A program made the position numbers and the translations under genes. 64,000 nucleotides of DNA from Aquimarina sp. AU474 (GTDB taxonomy: Bacteria > Bacteroidota > Bacteroidia > Flavobacteriales > Flavobacteriaceae). Location of the stretch: positions 248,001 through 312,000 of the forward strand of contig NZ_OMPE01000005.1 in the NCBI RefSeq assembly GCF_900312815.1, given 5' to 3'. The notes beneath the pieces are model-generated. The model was not told where the DNA came from and did no database searches. It worked only from the letters and a program-made list of their open reading frames with translations. Shown here one piece after another: positions 48,680 through 57,515 of this stretch; within the stretch, counting starts at the first letter, position 1; each line of letters starts with the position of its first letter.

Positions 48680-49564
48680 ATGAAAAAATATATAAATAAA
48701 TTCTTTGTTCTCCTTTTTGCATTTTCTATAATGCAATCTTGTAGTACAGATGATAAAACCGTTGATGATGTTTTAGCCGGTATTACCAATGGAGCTGTTT
48801 TAAGAACAATCAGTGCTACCAATACGTTTAACTTTTTTGACCCAAACGATTCTCGATTTGTATTTGATGTATCTGTTGAGGAACAAGATGCAGAAAATGG
48901 AGGTCTGATATCTGAAATTAGATTATACCAAAGTTTTACGGATAATTTGGATGATGGTACCGATAACAGCAAGCCTGAAGTACTTATATTGACGGAAACA
49001 GGAGCTGGGTTATCAGTTTCAGATTTCAACCTTCCTAGATTAGATTTCTCATCAACACTTGCTGAAGCCTTAGCTGTTAATGGCTTGAGTACTGGTGAAT
49101 TTAATGGAGGAGATGTATTTAGCTTCCGTTTTGAATTGGAATTAACCAATGGAGCAATTTATACCAATACCAACCTAGGAGGAACGGTTTCTGGAGGTTC
49201 TTTTTTCTCTTCTCCTTTTATATACAACGTTGGACTAAAATGTATTCCTATTACTCCTTTTGCAGGAGAATATACTCTAGACCTTGTTGATGACTTTGGA
49301 GATGGTTGGGATGGAGCTTTCATTACTGTAACTGTAGATGGTGTTAGCACTGACTATACAGCAGAAGATGAAGGGACCACACATGTAGTAACTGTTCCAG
49401 CAGGAACTACCGATTTAGTATTCACATATACTCCTGGTAGTTTTGAATCAGAACACACATATACTATTGATTATGATGCTTTAGATGGATCTGATCCATT
49501 AGAGGCAGCAGCAGATGGACCTGCTCCTGCACCTGGTGAAATATTTTTAAATATTTGTCTATAA
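48680..49564 (+). CDS. SusCD-associated lipoprotein with DxFGDGWDG domain
   Basis: This 294-residue protein of no clear family has a lipoprotein signal (IMQSC, Cys21). The N-terminal half has two beta-rich stretches (RTISATNTFNFFDPND, FVFDVSVEEQD, SFRFELELTNGAIYTN). The C-terminal domain (about 190-270) contains DLVDDFGDGWDGAFITVTVDG, a motif seen in secreted beta-sandwich domains of this phylum. Its place as third gene after susC-susD suggests a surface accessory that contacts the ligand, like SusE or SusF, but this is inference. A perfect terminator closes the three-gene unit. Confidence 0.7.
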   Translation: MKKYINKFFVLLFAFSIMQSCSTDDKTVDDVLAGITNGAVLRTISATNTFNFFDPNDSRFVFDVSVEEQDAENGGLISEIRLYQSFTDNLDDGTDNSKPEVLILTETGAGLSVSDFNLPRLDFSSTLAEALAVNGLSTGEFNGGDVFSFRFELELTNGAIYTNTNLGGTVSGGSFFSSPFIYNVGLKCIPITPFAGEYTLDLVDDFGDGWDGAFITVTVDGVSTDYTAEDEGTTHVVTVPAGTTDLVFTYTPGSFESEHTYTIDYDALDGSDPLEAAADGPAPAPGEIFLNICL

Positions 49565-49580
49565 GCTATAAATTGTAACA

Positions 49581-49612
49581 AAAAGGGTTTCTACATGTAG
49601 AAACCCTTTTTT
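49581..49612 (+). terminator. Terminator of the first SusCD-lipoprotein unit
   Basis: Perfect 14-base arms (AAAAGGGTTTCTAC, 49581-49594; GTAGAAACCCTTTT, 49597-49610) with a two-base centre run into a T tract, 17 bases after the stop codon. Confidence 0.92.
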
Positions 49613-49753
49613 ATTTATACTTTCTCTTACTCACAAAAAATACTTTGGTTTACTTATAGAGTACTACTGAGTTAAACATGAAAAAGTTTCTGTTTTATTT
49701 CCTAAAGAATAACAGTCTTATATCTTTAACCAGTTATTGAATCATTTAACTAC

Positions 49754-52700
49754 ATGAATAAGTTATTTTTTATATCCCTAACTACATTTTTTATATTCTA
49801 TTCTTGCAAAGAGAACCCAAGCACGAATAACACACTAAAAAAAACAACTGTAGAAAAAGTAAACAAACAAACTTCCCCCATACAACATTTCACAAAAATT
49901 CCGGCAACTAGCAGTAATTTACATTTTAAAAATACTATTGTAGATACCATTTCTACAAAATCCAATTTATTTGATTTTGATTTCTTCTATAACGGTGCAG
50001 GAGTCGGCATTGAGGACCTCAATAATGATGGCCTAAAAGACATATTTTTCTGTGGTAACCAGGTATCTAACAAACTCTATCTAAACAAAGGAGATCTTGT
50101 TTTTGAAGATATATCTGCAACCGCAAATATCAACACCAATAAAGCCTGGTCTAATGGAGTTACTTTTGCAGATGTAAATAATGATGGATGGATGGACATC
50201 TATATATCACAGGGCGGCCCAAAAGAGGAGAATTCTCGAAAAAACTTACTACTTATCAACCAAAAAGATTTAACTTTTAAAGAAGAAGCCTCGACATATG
50301 GATTAGATGATTCTGGCATAAGTACCCAATCCGCTTTTTTTGATTTTGATAAAGATGGTGATTTAGATTGTATCGTTATGAACGAAAACGATTATTATGG
50401 CCTAGACCCAACTACTTTCTACAATATCCTAAAAGAAGATTCAAAACGAACTAAAAGTTCCAGTCACTTATATCAAAACGTTGGCGGTAAATTTATAGAT
50501 GTCACAAAAAAATCAGGACTTCTTCAACCTAGTTTTGGTTTAGGATTATGTCTCAGCGACGTCAATAATGATGGATGGACAGATATCTACATAGCTAATG
50601 ATTATTATGTTCCAGATGCCTTATATATAAATAATAAAAATGGCACTTTCACCGATCAAATTAAAGAATATACTAATCACGTATCGTTCTACGGAATGGG
50701 TGTCGATATCGCCGATATAAACAATGACAATTTAAAAGATATTTTTGTTTTAGACATGGCATCAAGCGATCATGTACGGTCCAAAACTTTAATGGCATCT
50801 ATGAATGTAGAAAAGTTTGATTTATTGATTAACAAACTCGATTTACATGATCAATATATGTTTAATTCGTTACAGCTAAATATCGGCAACAACAATTTTC
50901 ATAATATTGCTCAACACACAGGGCTTTCCAAAACGGATTGGAGTTGGGCTGGTCTCGTTTTTGATTTTAACAACGATCAAAACGATGACATCTATGTAAC
51001 TAATGGATATAGAAAATACGCTCTTGATAATGATATCAGAACATTAATCTATAAAGCCAGAAAGTATTTTAAAGGAAATGTTCCTTTGGATGTAAAAAAA
51101 GAGATTTACGATCGCTTACCTTCAGAAAAACTATCCAACATTCTTTTCAAAAACAATGGGGGTTTAAATTTTGAAAATATTACATCTACCACCCAACTCA
51201 ATGAACCTTCATTTTCTAATGGTGCAGCATATTCAGATTTAGATAATGATGGTGACTTAGAAATTGTAGTAAACAATATCGATGACATCGCTTTTTTATA
51301 CAAAAACATGAGTATAGAAAATAACAGTGGAAACTTTTTAAAAATCAATACCAAAGGAAGAACGTCAGAGGATTTTGCAAAAGTAACACTATATCATGAT
51401 AGCACTATAAAAACCAAGGAATCAAAAAGAGTACGAGGTTACCTATCTTCAGTTGATAAAACCATACATTTTGGTTTAGATAAAATAACCGCTATAGACT
51501 CGGTAAAAATCATGTGGTTATCTGGTAAACAAGAAACATTATATAAGGTAAAAGCAAATACCACTATCAATGTTTATGAAAAAAACGCCATTCTCAAAAA
51601 AGAATTAAAAAAACGAGAACAATCAACTCTATTTGAAAAAACAAAGAGTCTGATAAATTTTAAGCATATAGAAAATAACTATGACGATTTTGAAAATGAA
51701 ATATTATTGCCTTATAAACAATCTACATTAGGCCCATATATTACAAAAGGAGACATAAATGGAGATAAAAAGGAGGATATATACATCGGAGGCGCCTCGG
51801 GACAAGCGGGACAATTATTCATCCAAACTACGAAAGGATTTAAAAACAGTAATACCAATCTATTTACTAAGGATGCCAAATTTGAAGATATGGAAAGCTT
51901 GTTTTTTGATTTTGATTCTGATGGCGATACTGACATCTATGTAGTGAGTGGAGGAAATGAATTTAAAGAAAATTCGAAATACTTAAAAGATCGATTATAT
52001 ATAAATGATGGTAATGGAAATTTTAAAAAGCACCCTTTCTCTAACGAAAATCCCAGTTTTAGCGGAAAAACTATTTCCAAAATTGACTTTGATAAAGATG
52101 GTGATTTTGATCTAATCCTAGGAAATAGAATTATATCACAAAAATACCCAATCTCAGCATCATCTATAATTTATGAAAACATCGATGGAAATTTTAAAAA
52201 TGTAACCAAAAAAGTTGCGCCGTCTTTTGAAAACTTTGGTATCGTAAATAAAGTGATTGCCACCGACTTTAATAATGATGGATGGCAAGATTTTATTGCA
52301 GTTGGCGAATGGACCTCGATAGGGTTATTTAAAAATGAGCAAGGGGTATTTAAAGATATTTCTCAAAACAGCAATTTGGATAATGAAAAGGGATGGTGGT
52401 TTTCTATTACTGAAACCGACATTAACAATGATGGCAATAAGGATTATGTAATAGGAAATGTAGGTTTAAATTTCAAATTCAAAGCAACCAAACAAAAGCC
52501 TTTACGAATTTATGCAGATGATTTTGATTCAAACGGAACTCATGATGTTGTACTGAGTTATAAATACAATGGAAATTATGTTCCTGCACGAGGGCGTGAA
52601 TGTTCATCGCAACAAATGCCATTTATCGCAAAAAAAATCCCTACATATCAAGAATTTGCAAACGCCGATTTAGAAAAAATATACGGAGACAAAATAAATA

Positions 52701-53113
52701 CAGCACACCAAAGTGAAGCGAGCGAGTTTAATTCTATTCTCCTCTTAAACAAGGGTAATGATGGCTTTGAAAAAATAGTCCTTCCCAAAATGGCTCAGAC
52801 CATACCAATTCTAGACGGCAAATCTTTTGATTTCAATGCAGATGGCTATGAAGATATAGTTATTGTAGGAACCATTTATAATACCGAAGTAGAAACCCCA
52901 CGCCTGGATAATGCATACGGGTTAGTATTACTTTCTAATAAAAATGAAGGATATACTGTACTTGGGCCAGACAAAACAGGTTTTTATATTAATGGCAATG
53001 TAAAATCCGTTGAATCCATATCGCAAAACAACAAGGAACTTTTGCTGATTGGGGTTAACAATGGGGATATTGAAACCTTCGATTTAACCACTTATCGAAC
53101 TGATATAGAATAA
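49754..53113 (+). CDS. Giant FG-GAP/VCBS repeat lipoprotein with ASPIC/UnbV domain 1
   Basis: This 1119-residue surface or periplasmic lipoprotein (FIFYSC, Cys18) has at least 14 calcium-loop motifs of the D-x-N/D-x-D-G-x-x-D type, such as DLNNDGLKDIFF, DVNNDGWMDIYI and DFDSDGDTDIYV. They lie in two arrays that should form beta propellers, before and after an ASPIC/UnbV domain (about 525-608, with FGLDKITAIDSVKIMW). The family is common in Bacteroidota near SusCD pairs, but its role is unknown. It begins 143 bases after a terminator, so it probably has its own promoter, with a weak TATCTTTA about 45 bases upstream. Confidence 0.87.
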   Translation: MNKLFFISLTTFFIFYSCKENPSTNNTLKKTTVEKVNKQTSPIQHFTKIPATSSNLHFKNTIVDTISTKSNLFDFDFFYNGAGVGIEDLNNDGLKDIFFCGNQVSNKLYLNKGDLVFEDISATANINTNKAWSNGVTFADVNNDGWMDIYISQGGPKEENSRKNLLLINQKDLTFKEEASTYGLDDSGISTQSAFFDFDKDGDLDCIVMNENDYYGLDPTTFYNILKEDSKRTKSSSHLYQNVGGKFIDVTKKSGLLQPSFGLGLCLSDVNNDGWTDIYIANDYYVPDALYINNKNGTFTDQIKEYTNHVSFYGMGVDIADINNDNLKDIFVLDMASSDHVRSKTLMASMNVEKFDLLINKLDLHDQYMFNSLQLNIGNNNFHNIAQHTGLSKTDWSWAGLVFDFNNDQNDDIYVTNGYRKYALDNDIRTLIYKARKYFKGNVPLDVKKEIYDRLPSEKLSNILFKNNGGLNFENITSTTQLNEPSFSNGAAYSDLDNDGDLEIVVNNIDDIAFLYKNMSIENNSGNFLKINTKGRTSEDFAKVTLYHDSTIKTKESKRVRGYLSSVDKTIHFGLDKITAIDSVKIMWLSGKQETLYKVKANTTINVYEKNAILKKELKKREQSTLFEKTKSLINFKHIENNYDDFENEILLPYKQSTLGPYITKGDINGDKKEDIYIGGASGQAGQLFIQTTKGFKNSNTNLFTKDAKFEDMESLFFDFDSDGDTDIYVVSGGNEFKENSKYLKDRLYINDGNGNFKKHPFSNENPSFSGKTISKIDFDKDGDFDLILGNRIISQKYPISASSIIYENIDGNFKNVTKKVAPSFENFGIVNKVIATDFNNDGWQDFIAVGEWTSIGLFKNEQGVFKDISQNSNLDNEKGWWFSITETDINNDGNKDYVIGNVGLNFKFKATKQKPLRIYADDFDSNGTHDVVLSYKYNGNYVPARGRECSSQQMPFIAKKIPTYQEFANADLEKIYGDKINTAHQSEASEFNSILLLNKGNDGFEKIVLPKMAQTIPILDGKSFDFNADGYEDIVIVGTIYNTEVETPRLDNAYGLVLLSNKNEGYTVLGPDKTGFYINGNVKSVESISQNNKELLLIGVNNGDIETFDLTTYRTDIE

Positions 53114-53188
53114 AATACTATAATTTCTTAATACCCTGAATAAAGTTTTGTAATTTTAATGTTGAACAACAATCTTTCTTTAATTTAA

Positions 53189-53197
53189 GGCTAAATC
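53189..53197 (+). promoter_or_regulatory. GGCTAAATC, a possible variant of the susC initiator
   Basis: This sequence differs by one base from the GGCTAATTC block before the susC genes and sits eight bases before the next ATG. A GTTG lies 25 bases upstream of it. Without a matching -7 the resemblance may be chance. Confidence 0.25.
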
Positions 53198-53205
53198 ATT
53201 TTGTT

Positions 53206-53952
53206 ATGAAAAACCAACTCGTTATTGCAGTAGTATTCTTTTTCGGAATTAGTTGCATCCATAGTCAAAACTTAACGTCAACAGATTTCAATCTTAATTC
53301 GGCAGGGCAACCCATACAGTTTAACACCTTCAGAACGCAAGCGGCAATTATAAGTGGGAGTTTTGCTTCTTTCAACGATTCATCTGCTACAGCAGCAGAA
53401 GTAGATGGCTCTGAGTATTTGTTTGATACATGGAAAAACAAAACTATCATAAAACTAAAAAATAAAAAAAGCTACGCTTTCTCTAACTTTAATTTTAATA
53501 TTAATAAAGAAGAATTCATGTCACAAATTGAAGGAGACTCTTTATATATTTTTAATTTTGAAAATATTGATAAAGTTATTGTAAACGGAAAAGAGTTCAA
53601 GTCCCTTTACAATCCTTCTGAAGGAGAAGAAAAAGTATTTCAGGTTATTTATGAGAACACTGAATTTTCAATTTTAAAAAAATATTCTATAAAAATTATT
53701 GAAAGCTCACCAGATCCTATGCTAAATCGTAGTAAAAGCAAAATAGTAAAAAGCGAAAGCTACTTCATAATGAATGGTACTGACTTTACTACTTTTAAAT
53801 TAAAAAAGAAATTTATAACGGACTTAATTAAAGAAAATACCAAAGTTGCATCGTTAGATGATTATGTTAAATCAAATAAGCTTTCTTATAAAAACGAAAA
53901 TGATTTAAAAAAAATCTTTGATTATAGCTATAGCACAAAGCAACCTAATTAA
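53206..53952 (+). CDS. Exported protein of unknown function
   Basis: This 248-residue protein starts with a signal peptide (MKNQLVIAVVFFFGISCIHS, cleavage probably before Gln21). Cys17 in GISC does not fit a good lipobox. The mature part is beta-rich at first (FRTQAAIISGSFASF, LFDTWKNKTIIKLKNKKSYAF) and ends in lysine-rich helices. I recognise no family. It lies 92 bases after the first giant FG-GAP gene and before the second susC, so it may belong to the same region functionally, but nothing proves this. Confidence 0.7.
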   Translation: MKNQLVIAVVFFFGISCIHSQNLTSTDFNLNSAGQPIQFNTFRTQAAIISGSFASFNDSSATAAEVDGSEYLFDTWKNKTIIKLKNKKSYAFSNFNFNINKEEFMSQIEGDSLYIFNFENIDKVIVNGKEFKSLYNPSEGEEKVFQVIYENTEFSILKKYSIKIIESSPDPMLNRSKSKIVKSESYFIMNGTDFTTFKLKKKFITDLIKENTKVASLDDYVKSNKLSYKNENDLKKIFDYSYSTKQPN

Positions 53953-54229
53953 CACATATTTCTAGGCAGTAAGATAATTTACACTCATTCATTTATCTTT
54001 TTCTTAACAATTACGATTTCACCCCCCCCTCTTGATTAGAAAATCCTTAAGAAAAAGATCTATTCTCTTAAATCGAAAGATCTTTATTTAATAAAAAAGG
54101 CCTTTATTTATGATTTCTTCAAAGAAATAAGTTATTCAAACAAACAAAATCAAATTTTAACTTAAAAAACCAAACAAACCTTAACTTCTTTATTCACAGC
54201 ATAATACCCCTAAAAACCTTCATCCAAAA

Positions 54230-54253
54230 GTGAAAAGCACTAGTAAATTTCAC
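54230..54253. promoter_or_regulatory. Inverted repeat GTGAAA-N12-TTTCAC upstream of the second susC
   Basis: Six-base perfect arms (54230-54235 and 54248-54253) end ten bases before the TTG of the promoter, a position suitable for an activator site. The arms are short, so chance occurrence is possible. Confidence 0.3.
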
Positions 54254-54255
54254 AC

Positions 54256-54306
54256 TAAAAAGTTGTATTATTAAGATATTATTATGAATTTTAGCCTGGC
54301 TAATTC
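54256..54306 (+). promoter_or_regulatory. susC promoter block (copy 2)
   Basis: TAAAAAGTTG (TTG at 54263-54265) is followed after 20 bases by GAATTTTA and then GGCTAATTC (54298-54306). The 51 bases align with 62643-62694 with only a handful of differences and one indel. The ATG lies 17 bases after the block. Confidence 0.6.
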
Positions 54307-54323
54307 TAAAATTACAAAACACA

Positions 54324-57300
54324 ATGAAATCTTTATTGAAGGGAATTCTGATGCTATTCCTAGCATTGGTCGTGCAAACTTCTTTTGCACAAGACAAAAC
54401 TGTTACGGGTACCGTAACAGATAATGGCGGATCACCGCTACCAGGAGTAAACATTATTGTAAAAGGAACAAACAATGGAACTCAAACTGATTTTGATGGA
54501 AAATATTCTATCAATGCCAGTAAAGGAGCAACTCTAACATTTAGTTACCTTGGTTTTACTACAAAAGAAATGGTTGTTGGGGATAACAACCAGATCAATG
54601 TATCATTGGCAGAAGATGCTGCGGTACTTGAAGAAGTAGTAGTAACAGGGGTGGCTTCTGGAACAAGTAAACGTAAGCTAGGGGTTTCTGTAAACTCTGT
54701 AAAAGCAGAAGATTTACAGGTTCAAGGAGCTCAAGCAATTGATCAAGCCTTACAAGGTAAGATTGCCGGTACTATTATTCAATCAACGACGGGGCAACCA
54801 GGTCAACAACAAAATATAGTTCTTAGGGCTATTAACAGTTTGAACTCATCCCAACCAATGATCTTAATAGATGGTGTTCAAGTTTCTACATCTCAATCTA
54901 GTGTTGGTGGAGCTTCTAACCAAAGTTCACGTCTTTCGGATATTGACTTTGCGAATGTTGAAAGAGTAGAAACAATTTCTGGTGCAGCTGCAGGTACTAT
55001 TTATGGTGCTCAAGGTGCTAATGGGGTAATTAACATCATTACCAAAAAAGGTAAAGCTGGTGCTCCTGTAGTAAACATTCGTTCATCTGTAAGTGTGGCA
55101 CAAGCCATAACAGGTGACGATCCGCTTAGAGCTACTCTGCATCACTACTCCACTAATGCACAAGGATTTTTAATTGATCTTAACGGAACTCCCGTTACTC
55201 AATTAAACAACAATGCACAATACCTTGCTGTAGATCCTAATCAAAGAAATGTAAATGGAACTGCATTGGGAGCTGAAGGTATTAATGACACTCCATTTAG
55301 AGAGCAAACTTTTGTAGCTACAGATGTACTATTTAAAGATGCTATCAACTCAACTAATGGAGTTACTATATCTGGTGGATCAGAAGGAATCAGATATTTA
55401 GTTTCTGGTAACAGAACAGAACAAGAAAGTGTATTAGTAGAAGGAAAATACACTAAATATGATGCACGTTTAAATCTTGGTTTTGACCTAGGTAAAAGAA
55501 TCAAAATAAACACAAGATTTGATGTAATCAACAGCTCGAACACAACTGGTACGGATACAGATAATGCAAATGCCAACAATCTTATTAACAATGTATTCCA
55601 AAACCTTCCTCATGTAGATTTCTTTAATAGAAACTCTGATGGAGATCTAACAGTTTCACCAGATGCGACAGATCCAAACTCTGCCAATCCTTTCTTTTAT
55701 CAAGAAATACAAACAAGGCAAGATGATGTAACTAGATATATCGCAAACTTTGATTTAACTTATGAACCATTTGAGGTTTTGTCTGTTAACATGAAATACG
55801 GGTATGATACTTTTTCTCAAAACTTTACATTTTTCCAAGAGAATCAAAGTAACCACCAACAACAATCTTCTATTGGTACCAATGTTACTGGTATTATAAA
55901 TCAAGTAGACACTCAAGAGTTTTTTCAAAACTTATTAATTTCTACTAACCTAACGTTAGATTTTAAAGAAGATCTTAAAATCAACATCCCGGTTACATCT
56001 AATACTACTTTCAATTTTGACTGGAGAGATTTAGGTTCAAGAACCACTGATGTTTCGGGAACAAATTTACCAACTGGCCCATTTGGATCATTTAACATCA
56101 ATCAAGCGGTTGTAAAAACCTTCAACGAATTTAATGATGAACCGTTTAGAACGTACGGATTCTTATTGAATCAAAAATTTGATTTTGGAAGCACATTTGG
56201 TTTTTCTGCTGGTTTCAGAAGAGATTTCTCTAACAGGTTTGGTAATAACTTAGACTTTACCTTCCCAAGAGCAGATGCTTATTTTAATATTGCCGAGTTA
56301 TTCGAATCAGATATTGTAAATACTTTTAAGTTAAGAGCTGCTTATGGAGAAGCTGGTATCCAGCCATTGTTTAGCCAAAACATCTTTACTTTAGCTACTA
56401 CTACAGTAGGAAGTGAAGTAATTTCGGGTATTCCTTCATCTGTAGCGAATCCTAATCTAGAGGTGGAAACATCAAAGGAACTTGAATTAGGTATTGATTA
56501 TACATTTACTCCAGGTTCTGGTAGTTGGTTTACCCGATTAGATGGTTCTATGAACTACTTCGATAGAAAAACTGACGGGGCAATTTTTAGATTAGGTCTA
56601 CCTACGAGTACGGGAACAAGTGCTATTTTTTCTAATGCATATGATATTACCAGTGATGGTATTGAAGCTTCTTTAGATGCTTCAATGTATACTTCAGAAA
56701 AATTTAAATGGAATTTCGGAATACGTTTCACAAAATCAACCGCAATACTTGACAGAATTGCAAATGGATTACCAGTAGTAGTTAATGACAATTTTGTATT
56801 GGATGAGGGAGAAGAAATTGGAACATTCTCAGTTTTCCCAGTAATTACAAGTTTAGATGCGGTTGATAATAGTGGAAATAGAATAATCCCTGCAGCCGAT
56901 GTAAATGACTTTACAATTGCTAGTTCTGGTTATGTTGTAAATAAAAATACAGGTAGAGTTGTTATCGGACCAGACAAAACTGTTGCCGGTAGTACACAAC
57001 CAGATTTTGTTATGACATTCCTTAATGATTTCTCTTTATTTGATGACTTTTTAAACGTATCATTCCAATTGGATTGGTTCCAAGGATTAGATGTATATAA
57101 CCGTGCTAGACAATGGTTATACAACAACGGTCTTCATTCAGATACTGCAGTACCAGTTTCTATAGAAGATCCAACGGGAGCAGTTCAAACTGGAGCTTTT
57201 GTAAGCTACTATACTTCTTTATATAATACGAATGTACCAACCTCTGAATTCGTTGAAGATGGTTCTTTCTTAAGATTTAGAGATATTAGCTTAAACTTCA

Positions 57301-57503
57301 AACTTAATAAACTTATTAAGCTAGAAGCTATCGACAACATTAACTTAAGAATCTCAGGGAGAAACTTAATTACTATAACAGACTATAAAGGTCTAGATCC
57401 TGAAGCAGCAAGAGGTTTTGGAAATACTTTCCAAAGAGGTTTTGATGAATTTACACATCCAAACACGAAGAGCTATAATTTTGGATTAAATATTTCATTT
57501 TAA
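54324..57503 (+). CDS. SusC/RagA-type TonB-dependent outer-membrane transporter 2
   Basis: This 1059-residue transporter has a signal peptide (about 1-22, ending SFAQ), the regulatory-like beta domain (VTGTVTDNGGSPLPGVNII onward), a TonB-box-like EEVVVTGVASG and a plug with IVLRAINSLNSSQPMILIDGV and ISGAAAGTIYGAQGANGVI. The barrel ends NFGLNISF with the usual terminal phenylalanine. It differs strongly from transporter 1 beyond the first 110 residues, so the ligands probably differ. SusD follows after 12 bases. Confidence 0.93.
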   Translation: MKSLLKGILMLFLALVVQTSFAQDKTVTGTVTDNGGSPLPGVNIIVKGTNNGTQTDFDGKYSINASKGATLTFSYLGFTTKEMVVGDNNQINVSLAEDAAVLEEVVVTGVASGTSKRKLGVSVNSVKAEDLQVQGAQAIDQALQGKIAGTIIQSTTGQPGQQQNIVLRAINSLNSSQPMILIDGVQVSTSQSSVGGASNQSSRLSDIDFANVERVETISGAAAGTIYGAQGANGVINIITKKGKAGAPVVNIRSSVSVAQAITGDDPLRATLHHYSTNAQGFLIDLNGTPVTQLNNNAQYLAVDPNQRNVNGTALGAEGINDTPFREQTFVATDVLFKDAINSTNGVTISGGSEGIRYLVSGNRTEQESVLVEGKYTKYDARLNLGFDLGKRIKINTRFDVINSSNTTGTDTDNANANNLINNVFQNLPHVDFFNRNSDGDLTVSPDATDPNSANPFFYQEIQTRQDDVTRYIANFDLTYEPFEVLSVNMKYGYDTFSQNFTFFQENQSNHQQQSSIGTNVTGIINQVDTQEFFQNLLISTNLTLDFKEDLKINIPVTSNTTFNFDWRDLGSRTTDVSGTNLPTGPFGSFNINQAVVKTFNEFNDEPFRTYGFLLNQKFDFGSTFGFSAGFRRDFSNRFGNNLDFTFPRADAYFNIAELFESDIVNTFKLRAAYGEAGIQPLFSQNIFTLATTTVGSEVISGIPSSVANPNLEVETSKELELGIDYTFTPGSGSWFTRLDGSMNYFDRKTDGAIFRLGLPTSTGTSAIFSNAYDITSDGIEASLDASMYTSEKFKWNFGIRFTKSTAILDRIANGLPVVVNDNFVLDEGEEIGTFSVFPVITSLDAVDNSGNRIIPAADVNDFTIASSGYVVNKNTGRVVIGPDKTVAGSTQPDFVMTFLNDFSLFDDFLNVSFQLDWFQGLDVYNRARQWLYNNGLHSDTAVPVSIEDPTGAVQTGAFVSYYTSLYNTNVPTSEFVEDGSFLRFRDISLNFKLNKLIKLEAIDNINLRISGRNLITITDYKGLDPEAARGFGNTFQRGFDEFTHPNTKSYNFGLNISF
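54414..54513 (+). repeat. 100-base near-identical patch shared with the first susC (copy B)
   Basis: This is the partner of 43766-43865, with 92 of 100 identical bases in a hand alignment and differences mostly at third codon positions. The third susC is clearly more diverged here. Confidence 0.7.
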
Positions 57504-57515
57504 AAAAACAAGACT

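Larger units (their letters stand above)
53953..54323. other. 371-base region before the second susC
   Basis: No gene is evident. It contains an eight-base C run (about 54020), an inverted repeat GTGAAA-N12-TTTCAC (54230-54253) and the susC promoter block. No terminator for the preceding gene is obvious. Confidence 0.6.

Noticed and set aside
54015..54030. Run of eight C in AT-rich DNA
   Set aside because: A single homopolymer, not within a gene or at a promoter spacer; no evidence for phase variation.
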